Positions 34,678-43,262 of a DNA stretch of 64,000 bases are shown one piece after another. The position numbers were made by a program, and so were the translations under genes. Where the stretch lies: assembly GCA_002393955.1 (NCBI GenBank), contig DGSK01000029.1, forward strand, positions 1 to 64,000. The letters run 5' to 3'. Each line of letters starts with the position of its first letter. Position 1 is the first letter of the stretch. This DNA comes from Lachnospiraceae bacterium UBA4364. Its GTDB lineage: Bacteria > Bacillota > Clostridia > Lachnospirales > Lachnospiraceae. The notes under the pieces are model-generated. The model saw nothing but the letters and a program-made list of their open reading frames with translations, was not told where the DNA came from and made no database searches.

Positions 34678-35652
34678 GTGAGGAAATATGGTATAGCAAT
34701 GAGATTAAAAAGATTTTTTAAACTAGGCCCGGTAGTGTTATTTAAGAAGGTAGTCGGCTATGAGGAAGTATATACAATCGGAATAAGGCCGATGGAAAGC
34801 ACCGCAGATACGCCTTACAGGTGTGTTCCCTATAAGAAAGATTATTGGTATGCAGATCCTTTGACATTTGAATATGGCGGAAAGCATTACCTGTTTACCG
34901 AGGCTTATGACAGAAGGAAATCTGTCGGAAGTATCGCTGTTTCAGTTATTGATGATAGAGGGCATATTTCAAAGCCCAGGATAATAATAAAGGAAAAATA
35001 CCATATGTCATATCCATATGTTTTCATGTGGAATGGTGATATATATATGATCCCGGAAACAAGTGCTAATATGACTATCAACCTATACAAATGTGTTGAA
35101 TTCCCTCTCAGATGGAAGCCGGAAGCGCAGATGCGGATTGATGAGGTTTTTGTTGATGCGGATGTTTTTGTTATGGGGGATAATGAACTGTGCCTGCTGG
35201 GATCCGCAGTAAACAAGGCTGATCCGCTTAAGGTAAGGTACAGCAGGTATCGAATTACAAAGAATGAATCAGAATACAGTTGTCACCATGAAGGATATGC
35301 TGCTTCTGGATGGAATTATTTTGACCGAAATGCCGGAAAGCCGGTTGTTATCGATGGTGTTAAATATATACCGACCCAGGAGAGTTCTGAAACGGATTAT
35401 GGGATTAAAATCAACTTCCGCAAGTATACAAAAGGATATAATGTAGCTCCTTGTGTATCTGATTCTATTACAGTTGATAACACATGTTTTTCAGCCTGTA
35501 TAAAGCGTGCAGACATGATAGGTGTGCATACATATAGCAGGATTGGAAAATTTGAAATAATAGATCTGAGGTATTACAAATTTTCACCGGATACGAATAT
35601 TAGGCGCATAGGCCATATTTTCAGCCGATTTGTATCAGGACGGCAAAACTGA
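34678..35652 (+). CDS. GINT1_N-like beta-propeller protein, putative glycosyltransferase-associated
   Basis: About 324 aa. YWYADPLTFEYGGKHYLFTEAYD, GSIAVSVID and YPYVFMWNGDIYMIPETSAN repeat the blade pattern of GH43-like five-bladed propellers. The closest family I recognise is the N-terminal domain of glucosamine inositolphosphorylceramide transferase-like proteins, common in bacterial glycan loci. The start may be GTG 34678 or ATG 34699 (MRLKRFFKL). AGGTGAGG lies at 34674-34681, which favours the ATG slightly. No signal peptide was seen, so it is likely cytosolic. The exact reaction is unknown. Confidence 0.6.
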   Translation: MRKYGIAMRLKRFFKLGPVVLFKKVVGYEEVYTIGIRPMESTADTPYRCVPYKKDYWYADPLTFEYGGKHYLFTEAYDRRKSVGSIAVSVIDDRGHISKPRIIIKEKYHMSYPYVFMWNGDIYMIPETSANMTINLYKCVEFPLRWKPEAQMRIDEVFVDADVFVMGDNELCLLGSAVNKADPLKVRYSRYRITKNESEYSCHHEGYAASGWNYFDRNAGKPVVIDGVKYIPTQESSETDYGIKINFRKYTKGYNVAPCVSDSITVDNTCFSACIKRADMIGVHTYSRIGKFEIIDLRYYKFSPDTNIRRIGHIFSRFVSGRQN

Positions 35653-35718
35653 TATACTTGCAGATGGTGAATAATACACTTTGGGGCATGGTGATAGTAT
35701 GCCGGGATTGAATTGATT

Positions 35719-36720
35719 ATGAGCTTATACTGGAAAACAAGAACCCTTATCAGTGGTGATTACAGGGAAATTGAGAGCAATTACATAGAGTATCATAATA
35801 AAAAGGTTATCGAAAAGTATCGGAATACAAATACTCCGATTTATTGTGATATACGTCTGTACAGTGATGAGGGGGGATTATTTTGCCACTGGCTTAAGGC
35901 ACTGTCAGGTATAAGCTATAGCATACGCAATGGCTTTATCCCAGTGATAGATATGCAGACCAAGGAAAACATCCTCATGACCGATAAGGAAAGAAAGCGC
36001 ATAAATGCATGGGAGTATTTTTTCCTTCAGCCCGGTGGGATTCATTTTTCGGAAATAAAAGGCAAAAAAAACGTTGTAATACTTGAAAATCCAAGGAGCA
36101 TGGATGGGATTGGTGAACTGATAAGCTCGGAAATCGCTGCTGATTATTGGCGTACGGTCGTTAAACGTTTTATAGCTTTTTCTGGTGAACAGCAGAAAAT
36201 AGTGGATAACCATATAGATCTTTTTAATACCGATGATCGCTGGCTGGGAGTATTGGCAAGAGGAACAGATTATCTAAATCCGGCTGTTGGTCATCCGGAG
36301 CAGCCACAAGTCGCTGATCTGGTAGAGAAAATCGATGAAATGAGCGAAAAAAACAACTGTAACAGGTTGTTTGTTGCGACTGAGGATGCTGATATTTTGG
36401 ATGGATTGAGAGCTGTGTATGGGAATCGAATGTTCTATTTAGATCAGAAACGTTACCGCGGACAGCAGAAGGATAAACTGGGGCACCTTGATGATTACAA
36501 ACAGGGTGCCATTGAGATGAACAGGATTTATCTTGCAGCTATGTATTATCTTGGAAGATGTGATTGTCTGCTGACCGGTAATACTACAGGAGCGGCTGGT
36601 GCGTTTCTGTTTTCTGAAGGTTATGATGATTTATTTGTCTGGAGCAAGCCATCAGGGGAAATATTGGAGAAGGAAAAAATTATGGAGGCAGCTAATGTTT
36701 ATGATAATAATAGAAAATAG
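35719..36720 (+). CDS. Fucosyltransferase-like (GT-B) glycosyltransferase
   Basis: About 333 aa resembling the O-fucosyltransferase/NodZ/GT11-type fold. GVLARGTDYL corresponds to the conserved H-x-R-x-G-D strand that binds GDP-fucose in those families. NRLFVATEDADILDGL and CDCLLTGNTTGAAGAFL are the later family blocks. Sugar specificity is not determined: relatives in these clusters may use other donors. The ATG at 35719 is preferred to the TTG at 35713, though neither has a strong ribosome site. Confidence 0.6.
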   Translation: MSLYWKTRTLISGDYREIESNYIEYHNKKVIEKYRNTNTPIYCDIRLYSDEGGLFCHWLKALSGISYSIRNGFIPVIDMQTKENILMTDKERKRINAWEYFFLQPGGIHFSEIKGKKNVVILENPRSMDGIGELISSEIAADYWRTVVKRFIAFSGEQQKIVDNHIDLFNTDDRWLGVLARGTDYLNPAVGHPEQPQVADLVEKIDEMSEKNNCNRLFVATEDADILDGLRAVYGNRMFYLDQKRYRGQQKDKLGHLDDYKQGAIEMNRIYLAAMYYLGRCDCLLTGNTTGAAGAFLFSEGYDDLFVWSKPSGEILEKEKIMEAANVYDNNRK

Positions 36721-36762
36721 CACGTATATCATGAACAATTTGAATAAGTGGAGAGATATGCT

Positions 36763-37995
36763 GTGAGAGTAATCCATCTTTCAACTGAAGATCAATATGG
36801 TGCTGGAAGAACGGCTGTTAGAATAAGTGATGCTGTCAGATATCAGGGGATAGATTCTGATGTTTATGTAATTAGACATGGCATGGGTTCATATGGTTAT
36901 GAAATCCATCGCGGCGTATATGAGCAGATTAAGGCTGTAATAGACATCAAGCGTGATGAGATGAAGGTTGCTAAGTATTCTGAACGGGCATTATTTAATC
37001 CGGCAGGGGGAGGAATAGATTTTAGTAAAGCAGAGTTCATCAGAGAAGCAGACGTCATAAATCTGCATTGGGTTAATTATGGTGTCTGGTCACAGAAACT
37101 GATGTGTCTGTTAGCTAAGTTAAAAAAACCGATAGTTTGGACTATGCATGATATGTGGCCGTTTACAGGCGGATGCCACTGTGATGAAAACTGTGGCAGA
37201 TACTCTAAAGCCTGTGGGACGTGTCCGGTGCTTCAAAGTAATGATGTAAATGATATTTCGGCAAAGTCATTAAGCATAAAGTCCAAATTATACGCGCAGA
37301 ATAATATAACGTTTGTAGGACCGAGCAGGTGGATGACTGAATCAGCTAATAACAGTGCAGTAATAAGGAATAATAATCTGTCATGCGTAAATATAGGAAA
37401 TCCGATATCAGGGGATGAATTTATTCCCCGTGATAAAAATGAATGTTTTAAACTAATAAGGCTTAATACTAAAAAGAAAGTGATCCTTTTTGGGGCGGTT
37501 AATGCTACCTCTGACCGAAATAAAGGATTTGAAAACCTGAAAAAAGCCCTTTCAAAACTGGATAGATCAAAGTATCTTCTGCTTATTTTTGGCGGAAATA
37601 TAAAAGGTGATTTTGCGGGCTTCGAAACTGTGAGTACAGGTTTTATATCTGATGATCTGCATCTGTCATTGATATATAATGTAGCTGATGTTTTTGTAGC
37701 ACCGTCTTTTCAGGACAATCTTCCGAATACTGTGATGGAGGCGCTTTGCTGCGGCGTCCCGGTAGCGGCATTCAATATTGGTGGTATGCCCGATATGATA
37801 ATTCCCGGAGAAAACGGTTATCTTGCAGGTCCTTATGATTGTGATGATCTGGCAGGCGGCATTAAGGAGTGTGCGAATCGCATATATGATCGTGACAGTA
37901 TCAGTAACTGTATAAGAAGAAAATACTCAGCAGAGAGTATAGGGGAGCTGTATAAGGATCTGTATTTTAGGATACTCCAAGGTAATAATTCATGA
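36763..37995 (+). CDS. Glycosyltransferase, GT4 family
   Basis: About 410 aa from the GTG at 36763 (MRVIHLSTEDQYGAGRTAVR), which has GGAGAG 7 nt before it. A GTG at 36748 falls upstream of that site. GT4 marks are the Gly-rich N-terminal loop, VWTMHDMWPFTGGCHCDENCGRYSKACGTCP (a Cys-rich insert common in WcaC/WbbC-like enzymes), FVGPSRWM, and VAPSFQDNLPNTVMEALCCGVPVAAF with its E-x7-E site. It acts in the cytosol on lipid-linked sugar. Next gene 28 bp downstream. Confidence 0.9.
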   Translation: MRVIHLSTEDQYGAGRTAVRISDAVRYQGIDSDVYVIRHGMGSYGYEIHRGVYEQIKAVIDIKRDEMKVAKYSERALFNPAGGGIDFSKAEFIREADVINLHWVNYGVWSQKLMCLLAKLKKPIVWTMHDMWPFTGGCHCDENCGRYSKACGTCPVLQSNDVNDISAKSLSIKSKLYAQNNITFVGPSRWMTESANNSAVIRNNNLSCVNIGNPISGDEFIPRDKNECFKLIRLNTKKKVILFGAVNATSDRNKGFENLKKALSKLDRSKYLLLIFGGNIKGDFAGFETVSTGFISDDLHLSLIYNVADVFVAPSFQDNLPNTVMEALCCGVPVAAFNIGGMPDMIIPGENGYLAGPYDCDDLAGGIKECANRIYDRDSISNCIRRKYSAESIGELYKDLYFRILQGNNS

Positions 37996-38023
37996 ATGAC
38001 GTAAACATTAAAAGGGGGTTGAG

Positions 38024-39304
38024 GTGAATAGGAGAAAAAATGTACTGGTATTTCCGGCTGGATCGGAAATTGCGCATGAAATATATGATGCACTTAAGTT
38101 TTCTAAGTTTGTATCGCTGTTTGGCGGAACAAGTGAGGATAATCATGCAAAATACTGGTTCAAAAATATTATCGATGATTTTCCGAGTATTTATGAGGAA
38201 GGATTTATCGATTATTTGAACAGAGCTATTGATGAACATCATATAGACTATGTATATCCGGCTTTGGATAGTGTTTGTCTTTTTTTGAGTCAGAATATGT
38301 CTAAAATTAATGCAAAAGTTGTTATTGCTGACTACAAAACAACAAGCTTGTGCAGATCAAAATCAGATACGTATAAGTTTTTTAATGACGAATCTTTTAT
38401 TCCCAGGGTTTATGAAAACATTGAAGATGTAAGGGATTTTCCTGTGTTTATAAAGCCTAAAATGGGTGAGGGAGCAAAAGGGGCTGTCATAATAGGTGAT
38501 AAAAAGGACCTGACCCATTATTACAATGAAAATGTAGTGGTTTGCGAGTATCTTCCAGGAGATGAATATACGGTAGATTGTTACACAAATAAGGATGGAA
38601 AACTCCTGTCTTTAAAAATGCGCAGCAGAGAAAGAATAAAAGCAGGAATCGCCGTTCGGTCTAATCATGTTGAGATAAATGATGAAGTAATACACATTGC
38701 TGAGACGATTAATTCAAGGCTGGATTTTTTTGGTGCATGGTTTTTCCAGGTAAAAAGGGATAATAATAATAAATTGAAATTACTGGAGATTTCTCCTCGA
38801 ATCCCAGGTACAATGGGAATCTCCAGAAATAAGGGAATAAATTATCCTCTTTTGACCATAATGGAGATGGAAGGCTACGATGTTGAAATACAGGAAAATA
38901 ATTACACAATTCAAATAGACAGATGCTTTAAGAGTGAATTCATGCTTGATCTGGTTTATGAAAATGTTTATGTTGATTATGATGATACATTGATTATAGA
39001 TGGTAAGGTTAATAATTATCTGATGTTTTTTTTGTATCAGTGTGTTAATGAAGGGAAAAAGATTTTTCTGTTGTCGAAGCATATAGGTGATATTTTTGAG
39101 GATTTAGCTAAATACAGAATTGATAAAAATATTTTTGATGAGATTTATGTGTTAAATAGGGAAGATGAAAAGATTGAGTATATAAAAGGTGATAAATGTA
39201 TTTTCATAGATGATTCTTTTGCCGAAAGAAAAAAATTTATCAGCAAAGGTATTCCTGCTTTTGATCTTGACATGATAGAGAGTCTGGTTGATTGGAGGCG
39301 TTAA
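38024..39304 (+). CDS. ATP-grasp ligase fused to HAD-like domain
   Basis: About 426 aa from GTG 38024 (AAAGGGGG about 7 nt upstream). Residues 1-300 form a carbamoyl-phosphate-synthase-like ATP-grasp. FPVFIKPKMGEGAKGAVII is the ATP loop, VVCEYLPGDEYTVDCY the hinge, and KLKLLEISPRIPGTMG the metal site. Residues 313-426 form a small HAD-like domain with D318-Y-D320-D321-T322 (DxDxT) and CIFIDDSFAERKKF as the last acidic motif. The fusion suggests ligation of an amino acid or similar acid to a sugar or lipid intermediate, coupled to phosphate removal. The substrate is unknown. Confidence 0.8.
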   Translation: MNRRKNVLVFPAGSEIAHEIYDALKFSKFVSLFGGTSEDNHAKYWFKNIIDDFPSIYEEGFIDYLNRAIDEHHIDYVYPALDSVCLFLSQNMSKINAKVVIADYKTTSLCRSKSDTYKFFNDESFIPRVYENIEDVRDFPVFIKPKMGEGAKGAVIIGDKKDLTHYYNENVVVCEYLPGDEYTVDCYTNKDGKLLSLKMRSRERIKAGIAVRSNHVEINDEVIHIAETINSRLDFFGAWFFQVKRDNNNKLKLLEISPRIPGTMGISRNKGINYPLLTIMEMEGYDVEIQENNYTIQIDRCFKSEFMLDLVYENVYVDYDDTLIIDGKVNNYLMFFLYQCVNEGKKIFLLSKHIGDIFEDLAKYRIDKNIFDEIYVLNREDEKIEYIKGDKCIFIDDSFAERKKFISKGIPAFDLDMIESLVDWRR

Positions 39305-39307
39305 TCT

Positions 39308-40582
39308 ATGATTGTTGCATTCACTGGACCCTATGGCGATAACAATTTTGGAGATTATATGATGCTGGTCAATAATCTCCTTGATTTTTTGTCGCAAAAT
39401 AGACAGATAAGCGGTTTGGTAGTTTTCTCTTATGAAAAAGAAAACTTAGAAGCAGTATTAAGAAAATACATTCCTGATACCAGATTAGAGATAATTTGTA
39501 TTGAGAGTTTGATAGAGTATGAGAACTGTGTCTCAGAAAAGTTTGAGATCAGGTATAAATATCCCCAATATGATAGGAATGGGATATTGTCTTCTGTTAG
39601 AAATCTGTCAGAAGTGGATGCTGCTGTTTCATCTGTGGATGTGATGGTTTTAAGCGGCGGCGGCTGTATGAATTACTATTGGCTTGCGGACCATAGGTTA
39701 TGGAAATTATATTCAATTATTACACCACTTATATTGGCAAAAAAATACAAAAAAAAGTGTGTGACCATGGCAAATACTTTTGGGCCATTTGGGAAAGCGG
39801 ATGTTTTTTTTAGAGAATTTTTTAAAGATATATGTTTTGACAGCCTGTGCGTGCGTGATCTGGTTTATTCACGCAAGGAATTATCAAGTATAGGTATATC
39901 GGATGATATTTACGATAGTTGTGATGATTTTGCAATTGTCAAAAATATACAGGTGAAAAAAAAGCTTGAGAAGCGAGAGTATTTTGTACTTGAACTATAC
40001 TGTTCGATAGAAGATATAAAAAAATATGCACAATTCATAGAAACATTTGCAAAAAAAATAAAGCGTGATTCTGGGTATGATATGTTTTATTTACCGATTG
40101 CTCCGGGATTTGGCGGGGAAAAACAGGGGCAGTGCCTTTATGGGATGCTTGGCAGTATGGTTAAGCTTGAACCGATAAATGGATTTGCTAAATTCGAAGA
40201 TGTTGAAGAAATAATCCGTGGTGCTAAATTTGTCATATGTGACAGATATCATTTATTTGTACGTTCCATTATGAATAAGATTGCTTGCATACAATGGCTT
40301 AGAATGATAGATGGCTCAGATGTATATTATAGAAATAAGTGTGTTGGCTTTTTGGAGAGTTTGTATGGGACAGAGAATAAAGCAGACTTTGATAAGTACT
40401 TTACCACTGATTCATTGGTTGAAATATTAAGTAATGATAATTCATTTTATGAAAAGATAAATTTTCAAAAGACTTATTTAACATCAACAGAACAGAAAGA
40501 TATTGACAGAATCAGAAGTACTTACATCCATGATATTTTAGAAGTTTTTAGTAGCAATACTGGTGAATTAGATGATGAATAG
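39308..40582 (+). CDS. Polysaccharide pyruvyl transferase family protein (CsaB/WcaK-like)
   Basis: About 424 aa of the PF04230 family, which adds ketal pyruvate from PEP to glycan sugars. The marks are FTGPYGDNNFGDYMMLVNNLL, VMVLSGGGCMNYYW, CVTMANTFGPFG and ICDRYHLFVRSIM with the typical D-R-Y/F-H motif. GGAGG in the previous gene's end serves it. It overlaps the next gene by 11 nt. It is cytosolic and probably adds negative charge to the repeat unit. Confidence 0.88.
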   Translation: MIVAFTGPYGDNNFGDYMMLVNNLLDFLSQNRQISGLVVFSYEKENLEAVLRKYIPDTRLEIICIESLIEYENCVSEKFEIRYKYPQYDRNGILSSVRNLSEVDAAVSSVDVMVLSGGGCMNYYWLADHRLWKLYSIITPLILAKKYKKKCVTMANTFGPFGKADVFFREFFKDICFDSLCVRDLVYSRKELSSIGISDDIYDSCDDFAIVKNIQVKKKLEKREYFVLELYCSIEDIKKYAQFIETFAKKIKRDSGYDMFYLPIAPGFGGEKQGQCLYGMLGSMVKLEPINGFAKFEDVEEIIRGAKFVICDRYHLFVRSIMNKIACIQWLRMIDGSDVYYRNKCVGFLESLYGTENKADFDKYFTTDSLVEILSNDNSFYEKINFQKTYLTSTEQKDIDRIRSTYIHDILEVFSSNTGELDDE

Positions 40583-41555
40583 TGACTGTATGGAACAATT
40601 TGCTCCGGTTGCGATACATACTCTTAACAGATATGAACATTTAAAAAAATGTATTGAATCGCTGGCTAAAAATAAGTTGGCTCAAAAAACCGAGCTGTTT
40701 ATTTCTGTAGATTATCCTCCAAATGAGAAATATAGGAATGGGTATGAAAAGGTTGTGGAATTTGTTAGCTCCGGCATAAAAGGATTTGCTGGTGTTAATG
40801 TCTATATTCAGGAAACAAATCTGGGATCAGCAAGAAATTCTCTTTTTTTAAATGAAGAAGTTTTTAAGAAATATGACAGGATTATCAAATCTGAGGATGA
40901 TAATGTTTTTTCCGTAAATTTTCTTGAATATATGAACATGTATCTCGACAAGTATTCTGAAGATAGTTCAATATATGCCGTATGTGGATATGTATATCCT
41001 GTGTGTTTAAAGGATTTGAAGGGGGAAACTTTTAAATCTGATATGTTCAGTGCATGGGGGTACGGAACATGGAAAGCAAAGATGGATGCTCGAAAATCCT
41101 TTGGAATTGATGACATAAGAAATGCTGTATTGGATGGTAAATATGCCAGAATCTGGAGAAAGCGTAACAGACATATATATAACGAGGCTGTATATGTTGC
41201 TGCTGGCAAGCATTACTACTATCGGGGAGAAAAAGCCGGAGATTTTGTGAATTTTCCGGATTTTATGCTATGTATTTATCTATACATAAGTGGTAAGTAT
41301 GTGATAGTGCCGGCGTATTCAAAGGTGAGGAATATAGGAAATGACGGCACCGGTGAACATTGCAATGATAAGTCAGAGGATTTGTATGCTGCGCAGGGAC
41401 TGGATGAGAGAAATGGTTTTGAGGATTGTCCTGATGCCGAGAGCCTGTCTGACCGTGACAGATATGTGATAGAAAATTATGTAAAGGCTGACTTGAGGTC
41501 AAATGTAATGGTTGATCTTATTCGGTTAAAAATGATATTAAATAGTATTATATAG
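40572..41555 (+). CDS. Glycosyltransferase, GT-A fold (GT2-like)
   Basis: About 327 aa. VAIHTLNRYEHLKKCIESLAKN begins the nucleotide-binding half. LFISVDYPPNEKYRNG and QETNLGSARNSLF are followed by RIIKSEDDNVFSVNFLEYMN, where EDDN takes the DxD metal-binding place. FSAWGYGTWKAKM is a probable acceptor-site segment, found in GNT-I-like bacterial relatives. Starts at 40572, 40575 and 40590 are all possible, and the 5' overlap with the pyruvyltransferase gene suggests coupling. Confidence 0.78.
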   Translation: MMNSDCMEQFAPVAIHTLNRYEHLKKCIESLAKNKLAQKTELFISVDYPPNEKYRNGYEKVVEFVSSGIKGFAGVNVYIQETNLGSARNSLFLNEEVFKKYDRIIKSEDDNVFSVNFLEYMNMYLDKYSEDSSIYAVCGYVYPVCLKDLKGETFKSDMFSAWGYGTWKAKMDARKSFGIDDIRNAVLDGKYARIWRKRNRHIYNEAVYVAAGKHYYYRGEKAGDFVNFPDFMLCIYLYISGKYVIVPAYSKVRNIGNDGTGEHCNDKSEDLYAAQGLDERNGFEDCPDAESLSDRDRYVIENYVKADLRSNVMVDLIRLKMILNSII

Positions 41556-41641
41556 ATTTCGTTTTTTGATTTGGATATTGGGAATATGATAAAATACGGA
41601 CTATTGATAATATAATGCAATATTAGGAAATGGCTTGTTGA

Positions 41642-43252
41642 ATGAAAAAAGAAGATTTTCCAATAAGCAGCGAAGTGCTTAAAAAATGGATAGAGAGCAA
41701 CAGGAAGAATATTAAAAATGCAGGCCGGAAAGATGCGAAAAAATACATTTATATAAATCTTTCTATGGTGCGGTTACAGACTGCTTGGATATTGCCTAAG
41801 ATTTTATTTGCTCTAGGAATGGCAGAAAAGTCTCATGCAAAAGTGATTGCGCTGACTTGGCATAGAAATGAAGAGTTTGAGGGACTTTTGGCTTCTTATG
41901 GCATAGAAATGAAGAGTCTTGAAGATATTTGCCGAAGTGATATGAGGGCTTTATTCTCTTCAGGCTTAAAAACTCTGGGGTTACTGCTGAGAGGCGGCAG
42001 TGGAGAGTTTTTGAAGGGGCTGAAGTATGGGAAAATACCGATAGGGTGTGCCATATATGAGGACATACTTCGTACTTCGGATATTTCAACTATAAGAACT
42101 GTCTATAATTATACATGTATAAAAAAAATATTACATTTGTTATGGATGATATCTTCGCTGGATCATTATCTGACAGATCATCCTCCCCTATTCTGTGTAT
42201 CTGATGACCTTGCATATCATGAAGGCGCACAGTTGGCGCTGTTTCACGAGCATGGCGCGGCCATAAGAAATGTAAGCAATACCGGCATGGGAAAGGTTGA
42301 GTTTGACGAAAATCTTCGCACCATTCGTTGGCAGTACATGGATCATCAATATTGTCTTGAACACCTTCAGGATGCTGGCGGAGAAGAGGTAACAGCTGCT
42401 GAAAAGTATCTGGATGAGCGTTTCCAGGGAAAGAATGGCCGTAATATTGATAAAGGTGCTTTTGCTGGGAAAAAGGTATGGAGCAGGGAAGATGGGATTA
42501 AGGAGCTGGGACTTGATCCCAAAAAGAAAAATATTGTGATCATGGCTCATACTTTTACTGATGCGGTATTTAACTACGGAGATACTTTTTTTAGGGATTA
42601 TTATGACTGGACGGAGCAGACGCTTCGCATAGCTGGGACTGTTGATGATGTGAATTGGGTACTAAAGCCTCATCCTACAAGGAAAGCGTATCATGAGTCA
42701 CGGGATTCAATCGAAAAAATGTATGAAAGATACAAAACGGATTCTATTTTTATCCTTTCTGATGAGGTGAGTGCTGAGAGTATTAAAAATTTCGCTGATG
42801 CAATTATTACCATAGGCGGCAGCGCTGGTGGAGAATTTGCCTGTTATGGTGTACCGGTTGTGATAGTGGGTTTTCCCTATTACAGGGGATTTGGTTATAC
42901 TTTAGAACCTAAGTCATTATCACAATATGAAAGCTGTTTGAAGAAAATTAAAAGAATTAAGCCGTTAAGTGACGAACAGGTAATTACTGCCAAGAAAGTA
43001 TTTTACATACAAAATGTGTTGAAAAAAGAAAAAACGTCTGTTGCCTTTGATGATGATTTTGCAAAGCTTATTCGGAATGGTTACACGAAGATGCTGGATG
43101 AAATGGCATTGGAATATTTTGAGAAAAATGACGGAACTGTGAAATATAATGATATGGTAACTCTGGATGCAATTGAATTTCTTGAAAGCTGTGATTATGA
43201 AGAAACTGATTTTTACCGTGCAGGAGTTGAACATTACGCAAGATTGTTCTAA
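41642..43252 (+). CDS. Capsule-synthesis-type (KpsC/KpsS-like) surface carbohydrate protein
   Basis: A soluble GT-B-like protein of 536 aa. The C-terminal half carries NIVIMAHTFTDAVFNYGDTFF, VNWVLKPHPTRKAY and DEVSAESIKNFADAIITIGGSAGGEFACYGVPVVIVG. This is the H-P-x(n)-GGSxxxE pattern of capsule polysaccharide proteins and CDP-glycerol/Kdo-type transferases. A candidate promoter (TTGATT 41567, TAAAAT 41590, 17 bp apart) lies upstream. The following ABC flippase starts 10 bp after its stop. Donor unknown. Confidence 0.75.
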   Translation: MKKEDFPISSEVLKKWIESNRKNIKNAGRKDAKKYIYINLSMVRLQTAWILPKILFALGMAEKSHAKVIALTWHRNEEFEGLLASYGIEMKSLEDICRSDMRALFSSGLKTLGLLLRGGSGEFLKGLKYGKIPIGCAIYEDILRTSDISTIRTVYNYTCIKKILHLLWMISSLDHYLTDHPPLFCVSDDLAYHEGAQLALFHEHGAAIRNVSNTGMGKVEFDENLRTIRWQYMDHQYCLEHLQDAGGEEVTAAEKYLDERFQGKNGRNIDKGAFAGKKVWSREDGIKELGLDPKKKNIVIMAHTFTDAVFNYGDTFFRDYYDWTEQTLRIAGTVDDVNWVLKPHPTRKAYHESRDSIEKMYERYKTDSIFILSDEVSAESIKNFADAIITIGGSAGGEFACYGVPVVIVGFPYYRGFGYTLEPKSLSQYESCLKKIKRIKPLSDEQVITAKKVFYIQNVLKKEKTSVAFDDDFAKLIRNGYTKMLDEMALEYFEKNDGTVKYNDMVTLDAIEFLESCDYEETDFYRAGVEHYARLF

Positions 43253-43262
43253 GGATGAATAA

